From Xylanibacter brevis ATCC 19188 (lineage in GTDB: Bacteria > Bacteroidota > Bacteroidia > Bacteroidales > Bacteroidaceae): a stretch of 64,000 nucleotides of DNA. The stretch is taken from contig NZ_JHXM01000008.1 in NCBI RefSeq assembly GCF_000621725.1, positions 107,087 through 171,086 on the forward strand. The letters run 5' to 3'. Numbering within the stretch: the stretch's first letter is position 1; the number at the start of each line of letters is the position of its first letter. Shown here one piece after another: positions 17,863 through 27,121 of this stretch. The notes beneath the pieces were generated by a model. It made no database searches. It had not been told where the DNA came from and saw only the letters and a program-made list of their open reading frames with translations. The position numbers and the translations under genes were made by a program.

Positions 17863-19197
17863 ATGGCTCGATTGTTACGTAATATTTGCATCGTTCTTTT
17901 GTTATGTTGTGTAGGTGTTATCCGTGCACAATATGTGAAGGTGCATAAAGTACAGAAGAAAGAGACCGTTTATGGTATCGCTCGAATGTATGGTATCACT
18001 CAGGAACAGTTGAAGCAAGCCAACCCGGTTATGCTCCAGCCAGATTATCAGTTGAAGAAAGGTGACCTGATAAATATTCCTGTGACTACAAATGGTGATA
18101 GCCAGAATGGCCGCACGATATTTGCCGTTGACGATGTTCGCCAGCGACCTATTCGTATGGGCGTGTTGCTGCCTTTACATCTGCAAAATAACGATGGAAA
18201 ACGAATGCTAGAGTACTATCGAGGCATTTTGATGGCCTGCGATAGTATGAAACACGAAGGTATTTCTGTAGATATACATGCCTGGAATCTGTCGGAAGAC
18301 ACAAACCTTGGAGCTCTGCTGCCTCAGATTGATGCTGCTAAATGCGATATCTTAATTGGACCTTATTACAACAAGCATGTACCCACTTTGGCAGCTTTTG
18401 CCCAGCAGCATCAATGTCTGATGGTTGTTCCATTCTCGCTGGACATCCCAGAGATTGTCAACAATCGGTATATATTCCAAATTTATCAACCCTCTGAAGA
18501 TCTCGATGACATCACGGCTCGTCGTTTCGCTATATGGTTCAAGGATTATCATCCCATTATTATAAATTGCAGCGATGCGAATAGTTCTAAGGGAGGTTTT
18601 ACCAGTGCCTTAAGAAAGCAGTTTGAGAAAGATGGAAAGATGTATAATCTTACAAGTATCAACTCATCGGATCTACATTTTATGGGCGCATTCTTGAAGG
18701 GTATCCCCAATGTGGTTGTACTTAATACGGAAAATACTTCGTATATACCGCAATTGTACAAGAGATTGGATACCATTCTTCAGCAGCATCCTGACGTGCA
18801 GATTTCCGTATTCGGTTATACAGAGTGGCTGGGAGGCATCTATGCTCAGCAATCTCATTTCCATCGCTTTGATACATATATTCCTGCACCATTTTACACG
18901 AATGTCAATTTTCCCCAGACCATTCGTCTGCTGCAGCGCTATCGTTGGAATTTTCATCAAGACATGATTACTATCATGCCTCGTTTCGCGTTATCAGGAT
19001 TTGATCATGCGGTCTATTTCCTGCGTGGCCTCCATAAGTACGGAATGCAGTTCGATGGTGCACCTGGTCGATTCAACTATCAGGCAGTTCAAACCCCGCT
19101 GAAGTTTGAACGTGTAAGTCATGGAGGATTACAAAACAAAGCATATATGTTTATTCACTATAAGCCAGACTTCACAATCGATGCTCTCAATTATTAA
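17863..19197 (+). CDS. LysM domain protein with periplasmic-binding-protein-like domain
   Basis: 444 aa: signal peptide (MARLLRNICIVLLLCCVGVIRAQ), one LysM repeat (about 27-80; VQKKETVYGIARMYGITQ), then a type 1 periplasmic-binding fold as in amino-acid ABC receptors (about 95-440; RPIRMGVLLPLHLQ, CDILIGPYYNKH). LysM binds peptidoglycan, so the protein is probably held at the cell wall. No ABC transporter genes are near. It is followed after 4 bases by a PorT-like barrel gene, suggesting a joint envelope role (inference). Confidence 0.85.
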   Translation: MARLLRNICIVLLLCCVGVIRAQYVKVHKVQKKETVYGIARMYGITQEQLKQANPVMLQPDYQLKKGDLINIPVTTNGDSQNGRTIFAVDDVRQRPIRMGVLLPLHLQNNDGKRMLEYYRGILMACDSMKHEGISVDIHAWNLSEDTNLGALLPQIDAAKCDILIGPYYNKHVPTLAAFAQQHQCLMVVPFSLDIPEIVNNRYIFQIYQPSEDLDDITARRFAIWFKDYHPIIINCSDANSSKGGFTSALRKQFEKDGKMYNLTSINSSDLHFMGAFLKGIPNVVVLNTENTSYIPQLYKRLDTILQQHPDVQISVFGYTEWLGGIYAQQSHFHRFDTYIPAPFYTNVNFPQTIRLLQRYRWNFHQDMITIMPRFALSGFDHAVYFLRGLHKYGMQFDGAPGRFNYQAVQTPLKFERVSHGGLQNKAYMFIHYKPDFTIDALNY

Positions 19198-19201
19198 TAG
19201 A

Positions 19202-19957
19202 ATGGTGAAGCGCTTTTTCTTCTCAACAGTCCTGTTGGCAGTTACTGCTGCTGCAAAGGCTCAAATTGGCGATTATCGTAATGAATTTGCCGTTGGCGTT
19301 AATGGCGGCTATGTGTTCAGTAATATTGGTTTCACACCAACTGTGCCGCAAAGTCAGCATACTGGTCTGACTGGAGGACTGACGCTGCGATATACTTCAG
19401 AGAAATATTTCAATAGTATCTGTGCTGTTGTTGCTGAGGTCAATTATACTCAGTTGGGATGGAAGGAAGATATCAAGACCCCAGACGATGAGCCAGTGAT
19501 TAATGCGGTAACTGGTTTGGCAGAATCGTATCAGCGAGATATGACATATCTTCAAATTCCTGTTTTTGCCCGTTTAGGGTGGGGACGAGAACGTCGTGGC
19601 TTGCAGTTCTTCTTTCAAGCAGGTCCGCAGCTCGGTATATTCCTAAACGAGAAAACAAAGAAGAATTTCGAGTATTCGGATATCAACCTCAGTTCACGTA
19701 CTTCATCAATAATAGCCCAGGATACGATGTCAGTAGAGCATAAAGTGGACTATGGTATAGCTGCAGGTTTGGGATTAGAGTTCTCTATACCTCATGCAGG
19801 CCATTTATTACTTGAAGGTCGCTATTATTATGGTCTTGGCGACATCTATGGCAATTCAAAACAGGACTATTTTGCCCGCTCCAACATTAGTAACATCGTC
19901 ATCAAAATGACCTATCTCTTTGATTTAGTAAAAAGTAAAAATACCAAAATTAAATAA
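19202..19957 (+). CDS. PorT-family outer-membrane beta-barrel protein
   Basis: 251 aa from ATG 19202, the Met that opens a good signal peptide (MVKRFFFSTVLLAVTAAAKAQ) just after the previous stop; the upstream Mets lie inside the preceding gene. Alternating-hydrophobic strands with Gly/Tyr turns (FAVGVNGGYVFSNIGF, GLTGGLTLRYTSEKYF, LGLEFSIPHAGHLLLEGRYY) fit the PorT/outer-membrane beta-barrel family. PorT is a component linked to type IX secretion; whether this copy is the secretion component or a paralogue is not resolved. Confidence 0.82.
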   Translation: MVKRFFFSTVLLAVTAAAKAQIGDYRNEFAVGVNGGYVFSNIGFTPTVPQSQHTGLTGGLTLRYTSEKYFNSICAVVAEVNYTQLGWKEDIKTPDDEPVINAVTGLAESYQRDMTYLQIPVFARLGWGRERRGLQFFFQAGPQLGIFLNEKTKKNFEYSDINLSSRTSSIIAQDTMSVEHKVDYGIAAGLGLEFSIPHAGHLLLEGRYYYGLGDIYGNSKQDYFARSNISNIVIKMTYLFDLVKSKNTKIK

Positions 19958-19959
19958 CT

Positions 19960-21471
19960 ATGTTTGAAAACCAACCAAAAGGTCTTTATGCGTTGGCACT
20001 TGCCAACACCGGAGAGCGATTCGGCTATTACACTATGTTGGCCGTCTTTGCTTTGTTTTTAAGAGCTAATTACGGCTTGACACCAGGCACAGCCGGTGTT
20101 ATTTATAGCTCGTTCTTGATGTTTGTTTACTTTTTTCCACTGATTGGCGGCTTTATGGCCGACAAATTCGGATTTGGAAAAATGGTAACCACGGGTATTA
20201 TCATTATGTTCCTGGGCTATCTGCTGTTGTCTGTTCCTCTTGGTGGCAACACGGTCGCACTTGTTGTGATGCTTGTAGCACTACTGAGCATCGGTTTAGG
20301 AACCGGATTGTTCAAGGGTAACCTTCAGGTGATGGTAGGCGACCTCTATAATGATCCCCAATATGTTGATAAGCGCGATGCAGGTTTCTCTATTTTCTAT
20401 ATGGCTATCAATATTGGTGCCTTGTTTGCACCCACGGCGGCCATTCGTATTATGGAGTGGGCTCAGCAGAACCTCGGCGTAAGCGAGAATGACTCTTATC
20501 ACTTTGCATTTGCAGTAGCTTGTGCTTCACTGATTTTGTCTATCGCCATTTACTATGCTTTCCGTAGTACTTTCCGTCATGTTGAGGGCGGTGTTAAGAA
20601 GAATGGTAATCAAGTAGAAGAAGATACACTGTCACCCTCAGAAACAAAAGAGCGTCTCATTGCTCTTCTGTTGGTATTTGGTGTTGTAGCCTTCTTCTGG
20701 ATGTCTTTCCACCAGAATGGTCTTTCTTTGACATACTTTGCTAACGAATATAATGAGACTTCTGCAGACGGTTTGAAGTCAATGGCTTTCAATGTTTGGA
20801 ACCTCGTTGCCATCATTATCATGGTTTATTCTGCTTTCTCACTCTTCCAGGGTAAGACTTCAAAGAGTAAGGTCATTGCAGTTGTTGCAGTTGTTGCAGC
20901 TTTAGTATTCCTTTACTACAACTATAGTCATATTGATGGTGCTGTAGAGGTGAAAGCTCCTATCTTCCAGCAGTTCAATCCTTTCTATGTAGTAGCGTTG
21001 ACACCTGTGTCTTTGTCTATCTTTGGTTGGCTGGCATCACGCAATAAGGAACCTAAAGCTCCTCGAAAGATTGCGTATGGTATGATTGTTGCCGCAGTGG
21101 CCTTCTGTTTGATGCTTTATGCTTCACTGACATTGCCTTCACCTGTAGAACAGGCAAATCTTGGTGATGCTGCCCCACGTGCTTCTTCATATTGGTTGAT
21201 CAGCACCTATCTCATCCTTACATTTGGTGAGCTGTTGCTTTCACCAATGGGTATTTCGTTCGTATCAAAAGTAGCACCTCCAAAGTACAAGGGCGCTTGC
21301 ATGGGTGGTTGGTTCGTATCTACTGCTCTTGGCAACCAGCTTGTAATGGTTGGTGGGCTCCTGTGGGGCGAACTTCCTCTTTGGACGGTATGGGCAGTGT
21401 TCGCTGGTCTTTGCCTATTGGCATCAACCTTCATGTTCTTAATCATGAAACGACTGGAGAAAGTCTGCTAA
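19960..21471 (+). CDS. POT-family peptide MFS transporter
   Basis: Proton-coupled oligopeptide symporter of the inner membrane, 503 aa, 12 or more helices. The N terminus carries the family signature ANTGERFGYYTMLAVFALFL and the second signature region FSIFYMAINIGALFAP. It begins 2 bases after the PorT-like gene and ends 1 base before the next ATG, so it is part of a tight plus-strand operon. Confidence 0.93.
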   Translation: MFENQPKGLYALALANTGERFGYYTMLAVFALFLRANYGLTPGTAGVIYSSFLMFVYFFPLIGGFMADKFGFGKMVTTGIIIMFLGYLLLSVPLGGNTVALVVMLVALLSIGLGTGLFKGNLQVMVGDLYNDPQYVDKRDAGFSIFYMAINIGALFAPTAAIRIMEWAQQNLGVSENDSYHFAFAVACASLILSIAIYYAFRSTFRHVEGGVKKNGNQVEEDTLSPSETKERLIALLLVFGVVAFFWMSFHQNGLSLTYFANEYNETSADGLKSMAFNVWNLVAIIIMVYSAFSLFQGKTSKSKVIAVVAVVAALVFLYYNYSHIDGAVEVKAPIFQQFNPFYVVALTPVSLSIFGWLASRNKEPKAPRKIAYGMIVAAVAFCLMLYASLTLPSPVEQANLGDAAPRASSYWLISTYLILTFGELLLSPMGISFVSKVAPPKYKGACMGGWFVSTALGNQLVMVGGLLWGELPLWTVWAVFAGLCLLASTFMFLIMKRLEKVC

Positions 21472-21472
21472 G

Positions 21473-22390
21473 ATGATCCTATCCCTTCTGCTGTCCTCCT
21501 TCCTTACATTCGTTGAGTTAAACTGCGAAAACCTGTTTGACACTTCTCACGACGTAGGGAAGGAGGACAGCGAGTTTCTGCCGGACGGCAAACGTTATTG
21601 GACAAGAACCCGTTATTGGGGGAAGTTGAACAGAATTGGGCAGGAGATTTTATCTTGTTCGGATCATCTACCTGATCTCGTTGCATTGGTAGAAGTTGAA
21701 AATGATTCTGTCCTTCATCAACTGACGCGACGCTCCTTATTGCGAAATGCTGGGTATGAGTATCTGATGACCACCTCACCCGATGCGAGAGGACTTGACG
21801 TGGCCTTACTCTATCAGCCAGCTTCTTTCCGCCCGCTTTGTTATGAGTCGCTCGAAGTACCTGTGTTGCCAGAAATGCGACCCACACGTGATATTCTATA
21901 TGTGCAAGGGCAGATTATCACGGGTGATACACTACATATCTATGTGGTTCACGCTCCAAGTAGATATGGTGGTGAGAAAGAAACGCGTCCGTACCGCATG
22001 AAAGTGGCAGAGATAATTAGTCGCCAGGTAAAGATGCATCATCAGGAGAGGGTGATTGTGACGGGCGACTTTAATGATTATTTCGATGATGCATCGTTGA
22101 AATATCTGGAGGAATCCTCGCTTGTCAATGTTACAAAGAATACGGTAGGTATATGTGGAGAGGCAAAAGGTACCTATCGCTTTCAGGGTGAGTGGCGCTC
22201 TTTAGATCACTTTTTATGTTCGAAGCGTGTTGCCGATTGTGTAGAATCAACCTATATCAACGACAACGCTTTCCTCCTTGACGATGATGTTCGTTTCGGA
22301 GGAAAGCGTCCTTTACGTTCTTATAATGGCATCAGATTTCAGAAAGGGTTCAGCGACCATCTGCCATTAATTGTAAAATTCAAATTTTAG
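21473..22390 (+). CDS. Endonuclease/exonuclease/phosphatase family protein
   Basis: 305 aa with the EEP fold landmarks: N-terminal ELNCENLFD, VALVEVEND (catalytic Glu), VTGDFNDYFDD and C-terminal FSDHLPLIVKF. A weak hydrophobic N terminus (MILSLLLSSFLTF) may be a signal peptide, so a periplasmic hydrolase of phosphodiester or DNA is possible. Substrate unknown. Its stop overlaps the convergent uxaB stop by 4 bases. Confidence 0.87.
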   Translation: MILSLLLSSFLTFVELNCENLFDTSHDVGKEDSEFLPDGKRYWTRTRYWGKLNRIGQEILSCSDHLPDLVALVEVENDSVLHQLTRRSLLRNAGYEYLMTTSPDARGLDVALLYQPASFRPLCYESLEVPVLPEMRPTRDILYVQGQIITGDTLHIYVVHAPSRYGGEKETRPYRMKVAEIISRQVKMHHQERVIVTGDFNDYFDDASLKYLEESSLVNVTKNTVGICGEAKGTYRFQGEWRSLDHFLCSKRVADCVESTYINDNAFLLDDDVRFGGKRPLRSYNGIRFQKGFSDHLPLIVKFKF

Positions 22391-23829
22391 AGAATGGTCT
22401 TGACGGCCTCAAGCATACCCTTGCTCTGGATGAGGTCGAGGAACTCTTTAACCATCTTATTCAGTCCATCCACTTTATTCAGGTCTTCCTGCCAGATGAA
22501 ATCGGCAGCAAGTACACCGTCTGTCACCTTCTGTGTATCGTTAGTTGCCCACAATTGCTGCAGCAGTTCGATAATCTTTGGATCGTCGTTAGGCGTAATC
22601 TCTGCGCCATCCTGACGCTTACCACCTTTATAGTAGGTAATGATAGCCGCCAAACCAAATACCAATCCCTTAGGCAGTTCACCCTTACGCTCCAGGTATG
22701 TCTTTACACCGGGCAGGTCGCGAGCCTGGAATTTGGGAAATGAGTTCAGCATGATGCTGGTCACCTGATGATCCACAAATGGGTTGTCAAAGCGTTCCAG
22801 TACATCGCTGGCAAATTTCTCCAGTTCCTTCATAGGCAGATCGAGCGTCTGCATCAGCTCTTCAAACTGTACCTTGTGAATGTACTTGCCGATAACATCA
22901 TGGTTGCAAGCGTCACGAACGATGTTTACGCCACTGAGATAAGCTACAGGCGAGAGAACAGTGTGAGGACCATTTAGGAGTGTAACCTTACGCTTATGGT
23001 AGGGCTCTTCAGAGGGGACGAACAGAACGTGCAGGCCTGCTTTGTCGGCAGGGAATTCGTTTGCCACCTCTTTTGGCGCTTCGATAACCCACAGGTGGAA
23101 GTTCTCGGCCTGAACAACGAGATTGTCACGATAGCCAATCTTTTCCTGAATCTGTGCAATCTCCTTACGAGGGAAGCCTGGTACGATACGGTCCACCAAA
23201 GTTGCATAAACACCGCAAGACTCCTCAAACCACTTGCTGAAGCCCTCGGGCAATTGCCACAGTTCGATATATTTACGGATGCAATCTTTCAGAACGTGAC
23301 CATTCAGGAAGATAAGTTCGCAGGGGAAGATGATCAGTCCTTTTGTAGGATCACCATTGAACGTCTGATAACGACGATACAACAGCTGAACAAGCTTACC
23401 GGGATAGCTGCTGGCGGGTTTGTCATCCAGCTTGCACGATGGGTCGAAAGCAATACCTGCTTCTGTGGTGTTAGAAATCACAAAACGAATCTCGGGCTGG
23501 TCGGCTAGTGCCATGAAAGCATCGTTCTGAGAGTAGGGGTTCAGACAGCGGCTAATCACATCAATACGCTCTAGTGTGTTGACAGGTTTGCCGTTTTCGC
23601 GTCCCTGCAAATTGACATGATACAGACAGTCCTGTCCGTTCAACCATTCAACCATTCCTTGTGCCAGTGGTTGAACCACAACAACGGATCCATTGAAGTT
23701 GGTCTTCTGGTCCATATTCCAGATAATCCAATCTACGAATGCACGAAGGAAGTTTCCTTCGCCAAACTGAATCACCTTCTCGGGCATTACGCTCTTAGGT
23801 GCAAAGTGCTTGTTTAATGGTTTCAACAT
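22387..23829 (-). CDS. uxaB: Tagaturonate reductase (altronate oxidoreductase)
   Basis: NAD-dependent interconversion of tagaturonate and altronate in galacturonate breakdown. The 480-aa product shows the polyol/mannitol dehydrogenase fold: N-terminal IQFGEGNFLRAFVDWII and mid-region KVTLLNGPHTVLSPVAYL with the catalytic Lys. Length matches UxaB. No other uronate genes are adjacent, so it is an isolated member of the pathway here. Confidence 0.92.
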   Translation of the reverse strand: MLKPLNKHFAPKSVMPEKVIQFGEGNFLRAFVDWIIWNMDQKTNFNGSVVVVQPLAQGMVEWLNGQDCLYHVNLQGRENGKPVNTLERIDVISRCLNPYSQNDAFMALADQPEIRFVISNTTEAGIAFDPSCKLDDKPASSYPGKLVQLLYRRYQTFNGDPTKGLIIFPCELIFLNGHVLKDCIRKYIELWQLPEGFSKWFEESCGVYATLVDRIVPGFPRKEIAQIQEKIGYRDNLVVQAENFHLWVIEAPKEVANEFPADKAGLHVLFVPSEEPYHKRKVTLLNGPHTVLSPVAYLSGVNIVRDACNHDVIGKYIHKVQFEELMQTLDLPMKELEKFASDVLERFDNPFVDHQVTSIMLNSFPKFQARDLPGVKTYLERKGELPKGLVFGLAAIITYYKGGKRQDGAEITPNDDPKIIELLQQLWATNDTQKVTDGVLAADFIWQEDLNKVDGLNKMVKEFLDLIQSKGMLEAVKTIL

Positions 23830-23869
23830 TTTCTTGTTTGTTTTTAGAGATATTTGTTTTTATTGTTTG

Positions 23870-23877
23870 CAAAATTA
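23870..23877 (-). promoter_or_regulatory. Bacteroidetes -7 box for uxaB
   Basis: TAATTTTG on the minus strand, 40 bases before the ATG at 23829. Confidence 0.5.
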
Positions 23878-23902
23878 TACATTATTTTCGATACAACCAA
23901 AT

Positions 23903-25228
23903 TTACTTGAGTTTTTCTCTTGAAATGATAATGGTATTTTTGGTGCTATCGGTGATGCAAAAACGATGATCGGGGCGGTGGCCTACCAGCCACACAATCT
24001 CACCATTGGCATCGCATATCACCAGTGTTCTGCGCTTATCGAAAATGCTTAGGTGTACATCAGTGAGGAAGTCGCTCACCAGTCGGGTGCCCTTCATTCC
24101 AAATGGTTGAAAGCGGTCGCCATTCAATACTGGCCGAATTGTAAGCGGAAAGTGTAGCTTTTCTGCGTCCAAACAGGCACTTTGACAGTCTAAAACAATC
24201 TGTTTCCCTTCCTCTTTCTTAATGCGATACTTCTCAGTACCATTATAATGATAGACGCCTGTTTCTGGAATTCGCAGTGATGGCAGTTCTGCATGTAGTG
24301 GCTCTAGAACAAGCTGACCGCGATGAACCGTCAATTGATGTGTTGCCGAAGTCCACTCGCGTCCCGCCTGCAATTGGTTCAGCGAGTCGCTAATGCTTTC
24401 AATTGTTTGTGAAGAGAATCCTTTCGCGCTAAGCCATTCGTAGAGAATACATTCTGGCGAGGGCTCTTGGCATAGTTGTTCTATAGATATTGTATCGTCT
24501 TTAACCAGCCGTGTAAGCGCATCTGCTATGCTCTTCTCGTAGACTGCTGTGGCTTCGGTCATGTGACGAGTCGTCTTAAGGATGTTTATTTTGGCACCTT
24601 GTGATACCTGGTTCAAAAGCGGTATTACCTGCAAGCGCAATTTGTTGCGCATCACATCAGCCTCCAGATTTGTGCTGTCAGTGACATAAGCTTGTCCCTT
24701 GCTTTTAAGCCATGATTCTATGTCACAACGACTGATACATAACAATGGGCGTAGAATATAGCCATTACAAGGTTTGATGCCTGTCAATCCGCGTAATCCA
24801 GTACCGCGCAGCAAGTTCATTAAGACGGTTTCTACCGTATCGTCCTCGTGGTGTGCCACACAAATGCCAGCGCAGTGCAGGTCTTTTCTCAACTGCTCGA
24901 AGTAGTTGTAACGCAGTTCGCGCGCAGCCATTTCAATGCTGACCTTATGAAGTGAAGCATAGGTCCTGGTATCGAAATGTATCAAGTGTAGTTCAATGTG
25001 TTGCGTGCTGCAAAGCTGTTTCACAAACGCCTCATCTCGATAGCTCTCTTCACCGCGTAGATTGAAGTTGCAATGAACAGCCTCAACTTTGTATCCTAGC
25101 TCTTTTAGCATCAGCAGAAGGCAGACGCTGTCTGCGCCACCGCTGAGGGCCACAAGATATTTCTGCGATACGTCGAGCAAATGATGACGTTCGATGAACT
25201 GCCTTACCTTATTCAACATATAGAACAA
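23903..25228 (-). CDS. tilS: tRNA(Ile)-lysidine synthetase
   Basis: ATP-dependent lysidine formation at C34 of tRNA-Ile(CAU). 441 aa, PP-loop SGGADS at 29-34, the HHEDDTVETVLMNLLRGTG segment, and the C-terminal TilS substrate-binding domain ending near FCITDSTKNT. The start overlaps the end of the upstream methyltransferase gene by 20 bases; a second Met (25219) is an alternative start. Essential gene in most bacteria. Confidence 0.96.
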   Translation of the reverse strand: MFYMLNKVRQFIERHHLLDVSQKYLVALSGGADSVCLLLMLKELGYKVEAVHCNFNLRGEESYRDEAFVKQLCSTQHIELHLIHFDTRTYASLHKVSIEMAARELRYNYFEQLRKDLHCAGICVAHHEDDTVETVLMNLLRGTGLRGLTGIKPCNGYILRPLLCISRCDIESWLKSKGQAYVTDSTNLEADVMRNKLRLQVIPLLNQVSQGAKINILKTTRHMTEATAVYEKSIADALTRLVKDDTISIEQLCQEPSPECILYEWLSAKGFSSQTIESISDSLNQLQAGREWTSATHQLTVHRGQLVLEPLHAELPSLRIPETGVYHYNGTEKYRIKKEEGKQIVLDCQSACLDAEKLHFPLTIRPVLNGDRFQPFGMKGTRLVSDFLTDVHLSIFDKRRTLVICDANGEIVWLVGHRPDHRFCITDSTKNTIIISREKLK

Positions 25229-26387
25229 GTCCTTTCAGATATTCTCCTTCTGGGTGATAAATGTTCACAGGATGGTCTGCGGGCTGATGCAATTGGTGCA
25301 GGATGCGCACTTTGCGCTTGGCTTGAGCTGCAGCCGTAAAGACTGCATTGCGGAAATGATCCTTGGTGACCACTTGTGAACAAGAGAACGTGAACAGAAT
25401 GCCTCCTTTTGCAATCTTTTCGAAAGCCTTGTTGTTCAGACGGGTATAGCCTTTCAAAGCGTTATGTAGTGCACCGCGATGCTTTGCAAAAGCCGGTGGG
25501 TCCAGAATAATCAGGTCGTACTTACCTGCCATTCCATCCAGATATTTGAATGCATCCTCGCAGAAAGCCTCATGGCGTTTGTCTCCAGGAAAGTTCAGTT
25601 CCACGTTGCTACGAGTCAGGTCGATAGCCTTTGCAGAACTGTCAACAGAGTGTACCAGCTCGGCACCGCCGCGCATAGCATAGAAAGAAAAGCCTCCTGT
25701 ATAGCAGAACATGTTCAGCACCTTCTTGCCTTTTGCATAATGTTCCAGCAGCGAGCGGTTCTCGCGCTGATCTACAAAGAATCCAGTTTTCTGGCCGTGC
25801 AGCCAGTCAACATGGAACTTTAGTCCATTTTCAAGGGCCGTATCATCGTTGCATCCACCGTAGATAAAACCATTCTCGGGCTCCATATAGGGTAGGGTGG
25901 TCTCACTCTTGTAGTAGATACTCGTGATCTGATCACCCATCACGTTGACCAACTCGCGGGCAATGTCGTGACGACATAAGTGCATGCCGATGCTATGTGC
26001 CTGCATTACAGCCGTTGGTCCATAGACATCGATGATAAGTCCTGGCAGATTGTCACCTTCTCCGTGCACCAGTCTATAAGTGTTGTTACTTGGATTGCCG
26101 GCAATACCTATGCTTAGGCGCATTTGATAGGCAGAAGACAGGCGCGACTGCCAGAATTTCTCGTCAATAGCTACGTCGCTAAACGACAGAATACGTACAG
26201 CAATAGACCCCTGCTGATAGTGGCCTACGGCAATAAATTCATTGCGCGAAGTCAGCACCTGAACTGTTTCGCCTTCTTCTATACCTTCATCCATTTGTTG
26301 GATGGCACCCGAGAAAACCCAAGGGTGAAAACGTAACAAGCTCTCTTCTTTACCTCTTTTGAGATATATCTTCTTATACTTCTGCAT
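25209..26387 (-). CDS. Class I rRNA methyltransferase, RlmI/RlmK family
   Basis: 392-aa SAM-dependent RNA methyltransferase. N-terminal PUA domain (about 1-75; RKGKEESLLRFHPWVFSGAI-like start), central EEHEE-like part, then Rossmann domain with VLNMFCYTGGFSFYAM and the catalytic LDPPAFAKH loop. RlmI makes 5-methylcytosine in 23S rRNA; exact base here is inferred only from the family. Overlaps tilS and the upstream exonuclease gene, forming a three-gene operon. Confidence 0.9.
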   Translation of the reverse strand: MQKYKKIYLKRGKEESLLRFHPWVFSGAIQQMDEGIEEGETVQVLTSRNEFIAVGHYQQGSIAVRILSFSDVAIDEKFWQSRLSSAYQMRLSIGIAGNPSNNTYRLVHGEGDNLPGLIIDVYGPTAVMQAHSIGMHLCRHDIARELVNVMGDQITSIYYKSETTLPYMEPENGFIYGGCNDDTALENGLKFHVDWLHGQKTGFFVDQRENRSLLEHYAKGKKVLNMFCYTGGFSFYAMRGGAELVHSVDSSAKAIDLTRSNVELNFPGDKRHEAFCEDAFKYLDGMAGKYDLIILDPPAFAKHRGALHNALKGYTRLNNKAFEKIAKGGILFTFSCSQVVTKDHFRNAVFTAAAQAKRKVRILHQLHQPADHPVNIYHPEGEYLKGLVLYVE

Positions 26388-27015
26388 ATGTATTGTCTTC
26401 TTGTTGTATTACGAGTTGATAGTCATTTGTCTCTTTCAGCCTAACCAGTTCCTGGTATATCTTGATGCATGCCCACGCATCGGTTGCTGCATAGGTTTTC
26501 TGTTTGTCGCTTAGTATGTCTGCTTCCCAGTTGCTCAATTGTTGGCGCTTGCTGATTTTCTGTCCAAACAGGTTGGCGTATAGCTTCTGCAAACTGAGAT
26601 CCTCTATGCCAAGCACTTTTGCAAAGTCCTGGATATCAGTAAAACAACCGGCCTTGAAGTCGCTAAGCTTATGTAGCGCATTCAGGTCGTCGTGCCAGGA
26701 TAATCCAATCTTTTTCACCGTCTTGTCGGTGAGCAGTTGTACTAATGCTGGTGTCAATCCTGTATGGTTCAACCTAAACAGGAAGCAGGTGTCTTCTGTT
26801 GATACCTGAAGCAGAGAAACCTTATGATGCTGTCCCTTCTTGAATGAAGGACGTGTCTCTGTGTCAAAACCAAGTATTGGTTGTGACAGCAGGTAGTTGA
26901 CTGCCTTTTCCGTTTCACCAGCAGTTAGGATGACAATGATTCTGCCCTCAAATGATGCCACTGGCAAAGAGGCGATCCTCTTTTTATCGTATTTGTTGTA
27001 TATAGTCTTTGACAT
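26374..27015 (-). CDS. 3'-5' exonuclease domain protein (DEDDy type)
   Basis: 213 aa with the three exonuclease motifs: LGFDTETRPSF (Asp-x-Glu), LSWHDDLNALHKL (Asp), and YAATDAWACIKIYQEL (Tyr-x3-Asp). This is the RNase D/WRN-like fold without HRDC or helicase domains. Length is typical for the small Bacteroidetes version. First gene of the operon with the RlmI-like and tilS genes. Confidence 0.9.
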   Translation of the reverse strand: MSKTIYNKYDKKRIASLPVASFEGRIIVILTAGETEKAVNYLLSQPILGFDTETRPSFKKGQHHKVSLLQVSTEDTCFLFRLNHTGLTPALVQLLTDKTVKKIGLSWHDDLNALHKLSDFKAGCFTDIQDFAKVLGIEDLSLQKLYANLFGQKISKRQQLSNWEADILSDKQKTYAATDAWACIKIYQELVRLKETNDYQLVIQQEDNTYAEV

Positions 27016-27035
27016 TATTATCTTCTTTTGCGGTG

Positions 27036-27043
27036 CAAAAATA
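27036..27043 (-). promoter_or_regulatory. Bacteroidetes -7 box for the exonuclease-methylase-tilS operon
   Basis: TATTTTTG on the minus strand, 20 bases before ATG 27015; divergent from the ftsK promoter. Confidence 0.55.
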
Positions 27044-27086
27044 CAAAAAAAATGCGATTTTTTGACCTAATGTGGATTTTTTCCAC

Positions 27087-27094
27087 TAATTTTG
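27087..27094 (+). promoter_or_regulatory. Bacteroidetes -7 box for ftsK
   Basis: TAATTTTG, 27 bases before ATG 27122, with TTTG 22 bases upstream at 27061-27064. Confidence 0.55.
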
Positions 27095-27121
27095 CACTGA
27101 ATTAACGAATGACCAAATAGA